64,000 nucleotides of DNA from a virus. The DNA lies in IMG/VR virus record IMGVR_UViG_3300006947_000007, positions 1 to 64,000 of that record; one strand, given 5' to 3'. Under the pieces are notes generated by a model that was not told the origin of the DNA, made no database searches, and worked only from the letters and a program-made list of their open reading frames with translations. The translations under genes and the position numbers were made by a program. Position 1 is the stretch's first letter. Every line of letters begins with the position of its first letter. Shown here piece after piece: positions 1-7,067 of this stretch.

Positions 1-33
1 AAACTAGCAAATGAGCTGTTATCTTTGGTCATC

Positions 34-579
34 TTATGCTCCCTTGTTTTCGTTAGCTCTTCTTAAAGCACCTGCTACTTTAGGATGATCTGCTAAACCT
101 GGTTTAATTTTATTAATTTTGTTAGAGGCACCTGTGTGGTTGCCACCTTTAAATTCAGGATGATTAGCAATAGCTATTGCTTTCCTAATATCATCGTCTG
201 AATGTTCACTTTTTAATTCATTAACACTTTCAGTAGCACCTAATTCGCCATTATCATCAATTGACATATCAGTTGGTGCTGGTGTAGGTATACCCATATC
301 TGGTGTAGGTTCAAATCCAGTATCGTCGTTCACTTCAGCTTGTTCAAATTCTAAGTGATGTTTTACACTAGAAATATAGTCTGCGGCTTTAGTAATTTTA
401 GCCTGTACCCACCCTTCAAGACCTTCTGCTTCTGATACGTTTTTAAGTATTTTGTGTAACTCTACGGAGTACTTTGCTAATTTGAATAAATCTGCCCTAG
501 CCATTTGTACCTCGTGGTCTGTTTCCATAACGCGAGTGTCGTTGGACAAATCTTCTCTTATTATCTGTTTAGCTCTCAT
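34..579 (-). CDS. hypothetical protein, virion-type
   Basis: 181 aa, no enzyme motif recognised. The N-terminal two thirds is predicted helical and carries a W-V-Q-A-K-I-T-K-A-A-D-Y segment at residues 57-68, which recalls helical proteins of marine T4-like phages thought to be virion or scaffold related (memory, not a search). The middle (about 85-115) is acidic and rich in Pro/Thr/Asp, and the tail is basic and Gly/Lys/Asn rich. It follows the 80-aa gene in transcription order. A TAAATAA element about 30 nt upstream of the start may be a late promoter. Function unknown. Confidence 0.75.
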   Translation of the reverse strand: MRAKQIIREDLSNDTRVMETDHEVQMARADLFKLAKYSVELHKILKNVSEAEGLEGWVQAKITKAADYISSVKHHLEFEQAEVNDDTGFEPTPDMGIPTPAPTDMSIDDNGELGATESVNELKSEHSDDDIRKAIAIANHPEFKGGNHTGASNKINKIKPGLADHPKVAGALRRANENKGA

Positions 580-628
580 TGTTTAACCCCGAATATTAGT
601 TGTTTAAGTTATTTATTGTTTATTATAA

Positions 629-871
629 TTATCTAGTTACGACAGGACCACCAAATAAGCTGGTGCCTTTCATGTTTAAAGCATTGTCTGTAGGTTTTTG
701 TTTCTTAGGTTTAGGATGCTTAGGTGCTTTACCCATCTTACCAGGAGAACCAGCATAGTTCTTTTGCTGTTTCTTATTACCTATAGCAATGTGAGGATTT
801 ACAACTGCGGCTATATTACCCGACGATGTTGCTCCTGCTGTTGCTGTTTCTGTAATATCTTTTATTTTCAT
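629..871 (-). CDS. small basic hypothetical protein
   Basis: 80 aa, Gly/Ala/Lys/Pro rich, low complexity with a run of K-P-K-x-x-K-P around residues 50-62. It starts M-K-I-K-D-I-T-E, a start I associate with short structural proteins of T4-like marine phages; that is recollection only. No membrane segment or catalytic motif. It lies between the 181-aa and 74-aa genes, all on the same strand with short spacers, so it is probably co-transcribed with them. The opposite-strand ORF over this interval is Cys/Phe rich with no ribosome site and is treated as a shadow. Confidence 0.7.
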   Translation of the reverse strand: MKIKDITETATAGATSSGNIAAVVNPHIAIGNKKQQKNYAGSPGKMGKAPKHPKPKKQKPTDNALNMKGTSLFGGPVVTR

Positions 872-894
872 AGTATTATTACTTATCTGTTTAA

Positions 895-1119
895 TTAAAA
901 ATTAAATCGTTTTAATAATCGATGACTTATTAATCGATCATTTCTTCTACTTGCTTTTTTTAACTTTATTGCCCTAGCTCGTATTATTTTTAACTCTGTT
1001 TTACTTAAATCAGGTCTCGTAGTAAAACCTAAATAGCGTAGTGCCCTATATTTAAAGTTACCTTTCTTTTTGAAGTTGTTGATTGATGCTGGTTCATTTG
1101 TTACTGCCTCGTTTTTCAT
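895..1119 (-). CDS. small basic hypothetical protein
   Basis: 74 aa, strongly basic (many Lys/Arg, few acids). The central part has the phrase Y-R-A-L-R-Y-L-G-F-T followed by an Arg/Lys-rich helix ending S-H-R-L-L-K-R. Its start overlaps the 3' end of the HAD-CCA fusion gene by 26 nt, which suggests translational coupling. It could bind nucleic acid, but no domain is recognised. A real gene is favoured because the reading frame continues the packed minus-strand series. Confidence 0.6.
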   Translation of the reverse strand: MKNEAVTNEPASINNFKKKGNFKYRALRYLGFTTRPDLSKTELKIIRARAIKLKKASRRNDRLISHRLLKRFNF

Positions 1120-3160
1120 TTTTCCAACTCCTCATTAATAGCCCTGGCATACCTTCGCCTTTGCCATTTGTTTTTAATTGTAACCCAAGTTTATTAGCCT
1201 GTCTTATTGTTTCACCAGGCTTAACATCCTTAGTAGTATTATATGGTGTTATGATTCCGACACCTTCGTCAAATATCATATCTTTCATACGGTTAGTAAC
1301 AAATAATTTAGACTCTGTAGTAATAGCATTTAATAGATCATCTGCTGATATATTGTAGTCGTGTTGTTTCCACAAATCTTTTAATTTATTTAACGTAGCA
1401 CCTAAGTTAGGTCCCGGTGTCATACCATGTTGAATAAGGTCTTTTCCTGTAATAGGAAACTCTGGCATTTTGAACTGTTCTATGTAATTTGCTAGTTCAG
1501 TTTGATTTTGTATCTTTGCTAAGTTACTAACTTTTGTTTTATCTTTGCCGTCAATAATTAAATGTTCTGCTTGTTCTTTGTTTAATTTTTTATTTCTATA
1601 AGACAGATAAAAATCTAGATCTTGTGCTTCGGCATTACTTAATCGCCATTTTTTAGCAACTGAAGAATCGTCTACTAATATTGCTAATGCTATAACAGGA
1701 TCTGTATTACCTTTTAAATCATTTAGCATTTGTATTTTGCTAGTATCTAAACCAATTACTTCATCAACGCTTGTAGCTGACATGTAAGACAATGTTTGAA
1801 TTACACTATGTCCTACAAGTAGTTTGGCCATTTCTTGCCATATTCTTTCTACAGAAACTTGTGATAATCCTTTAGCGTTATCTTTTATAGCATTTAATGT
1901 TTCTTGGTCCCAACTAGGACTTTCTAATTTACTTTGAAATCTAAAGTATCTTAATATTCTGAGGTAGTCTTCTTTAATACGTTCCACAGGATCGCCTACA
2001 AATTTACTAACTCTATCTTGTAAGTCGTCCATGCCGTTAAAGTAATCATACAAATTGCCATCGAAGTCTACACTCATAGCATTGTATGTTAAGTCTCTAC
2101 GTTGAGCATCTTCTTCCCAGTTACGAATAAATTCTACATCAGCATGTCTACCATCAGTACTAACATCTGCTCTTAGTGTTGTAATTTCATAGCCTTCACC
2201 ATCAATAATTGCTGTAAGAGTTCCGTGTTCTAATCCTGTCGGCTTATGTTTGATATTTGCTTTATCAAACATAGCAATCATTTCGTCTGGAGTAGCATCA
2301 GTTGCCAGGTCGATATCCTTAGGTAATTTGCCTAAAGCAATATCTCTAACAGCGCCTCCTACTATTCGTATCTCAAATTTATTATTTTTAAATACGCTGT
2401 CTAATTTTTCTAATGCTGGATTTAGGATCTCATTAAATGCGGTAGTGTCTAAGTCTTCATTTTCATATACTTTTCTTACTTTATGTTTGTAGTGCATATT
2501 AGAACTGTTATATCCCATTTTGACTTTAGGATACGATAATTTACCTGGAGTAGATTTTTTAATTTTTAATGGACGACGAAACCCTCCGTATGTCAGTCCA
2601 CTAACACTCATTACTCCTCGCTCTGTTAAGTATTTTTCTTTATACTCTTGTAGTCCTTTTACTACTACACTTAATGAATCTTCGTCTGCTTGATACTTAA
2701 TACCATGCCCGCCTGCTTTGTTCCAGTTTTCAATGTTTAATCCCCTATCATCAATTAATATGTTAGGAATGCCGTTTGAGACAGCGTATCCTTGCTTATT
2801 AGCAACGATTATCGAATTAACTGGTCGAGGGTTAAGATGTTTATTAATCCAAGAAAGTTTGTGTTTTTTGCTGTTGTTGTGATCATTTCTCAATGGGGAT
2901 GACAATATAGAGTACTTGCCAAACTGTTCTATCACAAGTTTTATAAGTTGATCTGTTGTAGGAAATTTAGGAAGTCTAGCAAAGAAGTCTGTGTCGATCA
3001 TCATGTTTAACGTAGGATCTACTTTAGCTGGAGGAATATCTCTATAACTTCCCGACTTAATTCCTGCTAATTTGGCCCATTCAGCAAAGAAGTCAGCAAG
3101 TACGCCGTCCATATCCACGTATACAATTGGTTCTTGTTTCTCTACTTCACCGAGTTTCAT
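1094..3160 (-). CDS. HAD 5'-nucleotidase-like domain fused to CCA-adding tRNA nucleotidyltransferase
   Basis: 688 aa. Residues about 11-175 form a HAD phosphatase-like domain with D-M-D-G-V at 16-20 and a late I-D-D-R-G acidic motif near 136-140, as in 5'(3')-deoxyribonucleotidases. A linker (about 180-245) leads to a class II poly(A)/CCA nucleotidyltransferase: G-G-A-V-R-D at 268-273, catalytic D-I-D at 282-284, then R-R-D-L-T-Y-N-A-M and an E-R-x-x-x-E-x-x-K-L helix that closes the family head/neck region. CCA enzymes repair or add tRNA 3' ends using CTP and ATP; the HAD part would dephosphorylate nucleotides. The fusion is unusual. Neither half lacks its key acidic residues. No frameshift is visible, so this looks like one working two-domain protein. 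Confidence 0.88.
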   Translation of the reverse strand: MKLGEVEKQEPIVYVDMDGVLADFFAEWAKLAGIKSGSYRDIPPAKVDPTLNMMIDTDFFARLPKFPTTDQLIKLVIEQFGKYSILSSPLRNDHNNSKKHKLSWINKHLNPRPVNSIIVANKQGYAVSNGIPNILIDDRGLNIENWNKAGGHGIKYQADEDSLSVVVKGLQEYKEKYLTERGVMSVSGLTYGGFRRPLKIKKSTPGKLSYPKVKMGYNSSNMHYKHKVRKVYENEDLDTTAFNEILNPALEKLDSVFKNNKFEIRIVGGAVRDIALGKLPKDIDLATDATPDEMIAMFDKANIKHKPTGLEHGTLTAIIDGEGYEITTLRADVSTDGRHADVEFIRNWEEDAQRRDLTYNAMSVDFDGNLYDYFNGMDDLQDRVSKFVGDPVERIKEDYLRILRYFRFQSKLESPSWDQETLNAIKDNAKGLSQVSVERIWQEMAKLLVGHSVIQTLSYMSATSVDEVIGLDTSKIQMLNDLKGNTDPVIALAILVDDSSVAKKWRLSNAEAQDLDFYLSYRNKKLNKEQAEHLIIDGKDKTKVSNLAKIQNQTELANYIEQFKMPEFPITGKDLIQHGMTPGPNLGATLNKLKDLWKQHDYNISADDLLNAITTESKLFVTNRMKDMIFDEGVGIITPYNTTKDVKPGETIRQANKLGLQLKTNGKGEGMPGLLMRSWKNEKRGSNK

Positions 3161-3169
3161 TTTCTTTCC

Positions 3170-4525
3170 TTATGCAGTATCGAAGTTTATGTTTTCAAAT
3201 TGATATGTAGATTCTGCTTTAACCCTTTTTAATAGTGTCATTATTTTTTGTGTTTCTGCTGGGTCCTTAGCAATTAATTCCTTAAAAGCATCAGCGGCCG
3301 CAATCATTTGATTACGTGAATATTTCTCATCACCTCGTTTCATTTTCATTAGTACTTGTAGTAATTGCTGTTTGTCTTTTACACCTGGGAGTTGTTTAGC
3401 AATCATTTGTGGACTAACGCCACCTGATAATTTGCTAGTGACAGCACCATCGTCGCTACTTGTTTCTTCTCCATTGGGTGTTACTAATTCTTCAGATATT
3501 GGTGATTCATAATTGTCTTGATAATATTTTGATAACACTTTAGTATCAATGCCTTTAAATCCTCTACCTATGTTTTGAATATAATAACCTAAAGAATGGC
3601 GAAAGTGCCCATCATTTTCTTTTTCTTTTCTTAGTAATACATCGTGTACTCGCTGTGCGGCATTGTGATATCTTTGGTCATGTATTTTAGGATCTATTTT
3701 TCTTTTTAGCAATTCCCAATAAGAATCTTCAATAACCTTTAAGCTATTTTCTAGTTTTGTTATTCTTGGTTTAAATAGTTTCTGATCGCCTTTATTAGTT
3801 TTAAGTACTGGTTGCCCGTGTTCATCTTTAGTAATACTTTTTACTGTAGCTTTCCTATTTTTAAATCTACCAACTTTAACCTCATCACCTTTGTCAATCG
3901 TTGCCGTGTATGAGTCGCTTTCTTTAACAGACATTTCTGCTAGGCGTGTATCTAGGACCTGCTGGATAACCTCATTATATGTTCCAAATAAATCTGTAAT
4001 GAACTGCTTACGTTGATCGTCATCTAGTGTTTTGTATTGGGCTCTTAATTCTGTAGCCGAAGTTGCTGGCTTATCTAATACTGTAAAATTAACAGTAGGT
4101 ATTACAATTAAATAACCGTGTTGTTCATATCCCTTTAAGTCGTTAACTTTACTATTACCTAACGGCATAAAATAACTAGGTGTTCCGTCCTTCTTTAGTC
4201 CAGGCTTAAACCTCGGATTGTCATCCATATCTTTTTTGCCAACAGCAAAGATTACTGCTGTATCTGGGCTAACACCTGATAGTGTATTTTCGGGTCTGTA
4301 TGGTGATATCTCTTCTTTAATTGCTTTAGCTGGCACACCAGTAAGCATCATCATAACACGTTTTTCTTTAAATGTAAATGGAGAGCCTGGTCCTGTTTTA
4401 TTGCTTGTAGCAATAGATACTTTGTCCACACCAAATTTTGAGACTAAGCTATCGTAAACAGCTTTATGTCCCTTATGAAATGGGTGAAATCTTCCAGCAT
4501 ATATGATTGCAATGTTACTTGCCAT
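3170..4525 (-). CDS. nucleotidyltransferase (NMN/pantetheine adenylyltransferase-like) multidomain protein
   Basis: 451 aa. The N-terminal domain (about 5-165) is a cytidylyltransferase-fold enzyme: G-R-F-H-P-F-H-K-G-H at 11-20 is the HxGH-type nucleotide-binding motif, as in NadM/NadR-type NMN adenylyltransferases. A basic KOW/SH3-like stretch (D-K-G-D-E-V-K-V-G-R, near 210-220) follows, then a helical C-terminal half with no recognised domain. Known family members attach AMP to small phosphate-bearing substrates; a role in NAD supply is plausible but unproven. A late-type promoter element lies 21 nt before the start, with a GGAG ribosome site. The family enzyme is usually under 350 aa, so the extra C-terminal half is phage-specific. 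Confidence 0.8.
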   Translation of the reverse strand: MASNIAIIYAGRFHPFHKGHKAVYDSLVSKFGVDKVSIATSNKTGPGSPFTFKEKRVMMMLTGVPAKAIKEEISPYRPENTLSGVSPDTAVIFAVGKKDMDDNPRFKPGLKKDGTPSYFMPLGNSKVNDLKGYEQHGYLIVIPTVNFTVLDKPATSATELRAQYKTLDDDQRKQFITDLFGTYNEVIQQVLDTRLAEMSVKESDSYTATIDKGDEVKVGRFKNRKATVKSITKDEHGQPVLKTNKGDQKLFKPRITKLENSLKVIEDSYWELLKRKIDPKIHDQRYHNAAQRVHDVLLRKEKENDGHFRHSLGYYIQNIGRGFKGIDTKVLSKYYQDNYESPISEELVTPNGEETSSDDGAVTSKLSGGVSPQMIAKQLPGVKDKQQLLQVLMKMKRGDEKYSRNQMIAAADAFKELIAKDPAETQKIMTLLKRVKAESTYQFENINFDTA

Positions 4526-4545
4526 TGAATTACTCCAGTTATAAA

Positions 4546-4553
4546 GTATTTAG
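4546..4553 (-). promoter_or_regulatory. late-type promoter element CTAAATAC
   Basis: The minus strand reads CTAAATAC here, close to the T4 late -10 element TATAAATA. It overlaps the stop codon of the glycosyltransferase gene and lies 21 nt before the adenylyltransferase ATG, leaving room for a short leader with a GGAG ribosome site. The same octamer recurs before several other genes in this window. Confidence 0.5.
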
Positions 4554-5251
4554 CTAGTTTGAAGTAACGTTATGTCACCTTGGAATGAATAATACCCTGT
4601 ATGTGATAGCCCTATGCTTGTATCAGCGTATATTTTGCCGCCTAATTCTCGCCAACGTTCACAGAATGTATAATCTTCACTTAAATAGTTACCATGTTTG
4701 TCAATGCTAGTGTCAAACAACGCATACATAAATGGTTCAGCCGCATTATCGATGTTAATGCTGTTATTATATTTTAATTTAGGAAACTTATCAAACATTG
4801 TTTGAATAACTTTACGTTTGATTAGTAAAAACCCTGTGCCTATGTCCTCAACTTCTATTAAATCACCGTCACGTGCAGAATCTGTGCTAGGGTTAAACAC
4901 ATAGTTAGGTTCAAATGTTTTCTTAGGGTATATGCCACCAACGACATCTTTATCGTGTGCTATGAGTTTAAATATTGATTCGGCATCAAAGCCAACATCG
5001 GCATCTATAAATAGTATATGAGTTATTTTAGGATTCATCATACACTTTGCTACAAGATTATTTCTTGCCCTAGTAACAAGGCTTTCGTTAGCCATTGTTT
5101 CTAAACTAAATGTCATATTGTTTCTCATACAAGCAATTGTATATGATACCATACTCACATAATGTTTTTCTGTAACCTGGCCACCATAACAAGGTGTGCA
5201 TATAGCTAGGAAACTGTTTTGAATCGTTTCTGATTGTTCATCTGAAAACAT
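4550..5251 (-). CDS. GT-A fold glycosyltransferase-like protein
   Basis: 233 aa. The start F-L-A-I-C-T-P-C-Y-G-G resembles the nucleotide-sugar-binding beginning of family 2 glycosyltransferases. The segment I-L-F-I-D-A-D-V-G-F (about residues 80-89) supplies the DxD metal/nucleotide-sugar motif, followed by D-V-V-G-G-I-Y-P. The protein is shorter than bacterial GT2 enzymes but typical of phage forms. Such enzymes modify phage DNA bases, virion proteins or host glycans; the acceptor here is unknown. It lies 11 nt after the IscA-like gene and is probably in the same transcript. An AGGT ribosome site precedes the start. Confidence 0.8.
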   Translation of the reverse strand: MFSDEQSETIQNSFLAICTPCYGGQVTEKHYVSMVSYTIACMRNNMTFSLETMANESLVTRARNNLVAKCMMNPKITHILFIDADVGFDAESIFKLIAHDKDVVGGIYPKKTFEPNYVFNPSTDSARDGDLIEVEDIGTGFLLIKRKVIQTMFDKFPKLKYNNSINIDNAAEPFMYALFDTSIDKHGNYLSEDYTFCERWRELGGKIYADTSIGLSHTGYYSFQGDITLLQTS

Positions 5252-5262
5252 AAATTACCTAC

Positions 5263-5610
5263 TTAAATTGAAAAAGAAGAGCCACACCCGCATGTTGTTT
5301 TAGCATTCGGATTGGTCACGTTAAATCGTGAACCTTGTAGATCTTCTATATAGTCTATTGTTATTCCTTCTAAATACTGATAGCTCATTGGATCAATACG
5401 TAATTGAACACCATTCTTTGTTACAGTAGAATCTCCTTCTATTAGTTTCTCATCTAATACAAAACCATACGAGAAACCCGAACATCCGCCGCCTGAGATA
5501 TAAACACGAAGATTCTGATCACCTTCTTTCATATCTGCTACACGTAATGATGCAGCATCGGTAAATCCAATGTTTGCTGTATCGATATCGTGCGAAAGTA
5601 TATTATCCAT
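5263..5610 (-). CDS. A-type iron-sulfur cluster carrier (IscA/ErpA-like)
   Basis: 115 aa, full length for the HesB/IscA family. The three cluster-binding cysteines are present: Cys43 in G-G-G-C-S-G-F and Cys107/Cys109 in the C-terminal C-G-C-G-S-S-F. These proteins accept clusters from the ISC machinery and deliver [4Fe-4S] clusters to target enzymes in the cytoplasm. This is one of two copies in the window (the other at 40894-41226). With IscS and the ferredoxin it makes a partial ISC pathway, whose likely clients are the seven radical SAM proteins encoded nearby (inference). Confidence 0.95.
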   Translation of the reverse strand: MDNILSHDIDTANIGFTDAASLRVADMKEGDQNLRVYISGGGCSGFSYGFVLDEKLIEGDSTVTKNGVQLRIDPMSYQYLEGITIDYIEDLQGSRFNVTNPNAKTTCGCGSSFSI

Positions 5611-5634
5611 ATTTATTTACTCAAGTGTATATAC

Positions 5635-5883
5635 CTAAATTGAAATTTCTAATTCGTGATCTGGTATAGTTTTTGATAGTACTTTGGAGAGCCTGTTAGC
5701 TTCTTCTTCTGTAAACGCTACATTAAATTTACAACCTAATGAACTTTCTAATACATCAATGTGCCAGTCGTCTGTGCTTTCAGTAAGGCCTTTGCCTAAC
5801 ACCATAGCGATAGCGCCAGCAAATATTCTTTGCTCGTGTATTGTAGGTTCGTGACCTAAATCTAGTTTGATCCAATTTTCCAT
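5635..5883 (-). CDS. hypothetical protein
   Basis: 82 aa acidic protein without recognised domain. The sequence has two predicted helices separated by a short strand (C-K-F-N-V-A-F). Its ATG overlaps the stop codon of the preceding structural-type gene as TAATG, so the two are translationally coupled. It precedes the IscA-like gene in transcription order. No membrane segment. Confidence 0.75.
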   Translation of the reverse strand: MENWIKLDLGHEPTIHEQRIFAGAIAMVLGKGLTESTDDWHIDVLESSLGCKFNVAFTEEEANRLSKVLSKTIPDHELEISI

Positions 5884-6275
5884 TAGTAATTAAACCTCAA
5901 TTTGCTAATTGTTCCTGCTGTGAAGTCAGTAACACTAGCTCTAATGTTAACAAAGTTTCCAGTACAGTTAAACGCCAAGTGTGATGTGTTTGTTGTGTAG
6001 GTCTGAAGTGTTCCGGATGCTGTACCTGCAGGATCACTTAATGTAACATCAAACCAGTCAGCACTAGTAGGTGTTTCTACTAAACTTGCTTGTATTGTAA
6101 TTTTACCAGTAAATGCTATTAACTGCCAACTGACTGTATGTAAGCCGTCTGCGTAGCCGTAATAGCCATCTCCCTTTGCTGGATCGCTTTGAAATGCTAC
6201 AGAGCTACCGTCATAGTTTCCTGTAGAGGTACCGTGTGTTGTTGTCGCTATAAGTGTTGTTGCTGTTGCTGGCAT
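5883..6275 (-). CDS. putative virion/adhesin beta-rich protein
   Basis: 130 aa, very rich in Thr, Ser, Gly and Ala with alternating hydrophobics, almost no Lys/Arg, and aromatic motifs such as Y-Y-G-Y-A-D-G near residues 37-43. This is typical of beta-sandwich virion decoration or tail proteins rather than enzymes. The start has a strong AAGGA ribosome site and a late-type ATAAATAC element 23 nt upstream, both fitting a late structural gene. No family is named with certainty. Confidence 0.75.
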   Translation of the reverse strand: MPATATTLIATTTHGTSTGNYDGSSVAFQSDPAKGDGYYGYADGLHTVSWQLIAFTGKITIQASLVETPTSADWFDVTLSDPAGTASGTLQTYTTNTSHLAFNCTGNFVNIRASVTDFTAGTISKLRFNY

Positions 6276-6297
6276 ATTATTTTTTCCTTTTACGAAT

Positions 6298-6305
6298 GTA
6301 TTTAT
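6298..6305 (-). promoter_or_regulatory. late-type promoter element ATAAATAC
   Basis: Minus-strand ATAAATAC, one base from the T4 late consensus core, 23 nt before the ATG of the 130-aa beta-rich structural-type gene, with an AAGGA ribosome site between. Same spacing as the other late-type elements here. Confidence 0.5.
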
Positions 6306-6328
6306 TTAATATCGTGTGCTTTAGTCAA

Positions 6329-6937
6329 TCAGTCTGGAGTTGTACTGTCTACTTTCTTTACATATTTTATAACTCTCGAAATTGAATTGCCAAGAACCAA
6401 GTCTACTAACGTTAAGTTGTGGTCGTCTTCAACATAAATCCAATCACCAAATGGTATACCGTAATTCCTATGTGCCAATGTACTCATGTCTGCTAATCGC
6501 CTATCAGTTACTTTAATAGTTTCTTGTGTGTTCAGGTCATTGATTATGTTAATTATAGATTCATTTTTCCTACACTTATCTTTAAGTATAACACGATACT
6601 TGTATTTCTCAAGTGGGAAATTATCACATTCTATTTCATTTGATTTAATTTTAGGGTTTACTAAATTAATTTCATGAATTAACTGATCTACCTCCTGTAA
6701 CAAAGAAAATATATTATGGTCGTTTGTGTAGAAGTCTACAATATTTCCTTCAATTCTAAGTTTAGGTTTTTCGCCTAACGTGTCGTACATCCATTGGATT
6801 AACTTATACGTGTCTTCGTACTCCTTATTCCATATGCTGTTTTTAGTTGTAGGTCTACTAAATGAGTTATTTAAATACGATTTTAATATACTCCTATCTT
6901 CGGGGAGTAAATTTGTTATCCATTGTTTGTATGGCAT
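6329..6937 (-). CDS. hypothetical protein
   Basis: 202 aa from the ATG at 6937 (M-P-Y-K-Q-W). The open frame runs upstream to 7153, but that extension would overlap clpA by 86 nt and has an unlikely Arg/Trp-rich composition, so the internal start is preferred; the ribosome site is weak and the start is uncertain. The body mixes charged helices with strands, including Y-K-Y-R-V-I-L-K-D near the middle, and ends in I-K-Y-V-K-K. No catalytic motif recognised. It is the last gene of the dnaJ-iscS-def-clpA run. Confidence 0.65.
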   Translation of the reverse strand: MPYKQWITNLLPEDRSILKSYLNNSFSRPTTKNSIWNKEYEDTYKLIQWMYDTLGEKPKLRIEGNIVDFYTNDHNIFSLLQEVDQLIHEINLVNPKIKSNEIECDNFPLEKYKYRVILKDKCRKNESIINIINDLNTQETIKVTDRRLADMSTLAHRNYGIPFGDWIYVEDDHNLTLVDLVLGNSISRVIKYVKKVDSTTPD

Positions 6938-7067
6938 TGTATTAGCACCACTAAATTTAGCACGTCTTGAATAAAGCCAACGCCAATGATAAAGTGGACA
7001 AAACCGTATACGGATGTGAAACTTGCTATAGAACTGCTGGTCAGATATCCTAACTATAGAATAAAAT

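Noticed and set aside
1083-1358. Plus-strand 91-aa hydrophobic ORF
   Set aside because: It is antisense to the conserved CCA-adding enzyme domain and only reflects reverse-complement codon bias; similar shadows occur opposite clpA, the fibre genes and others.
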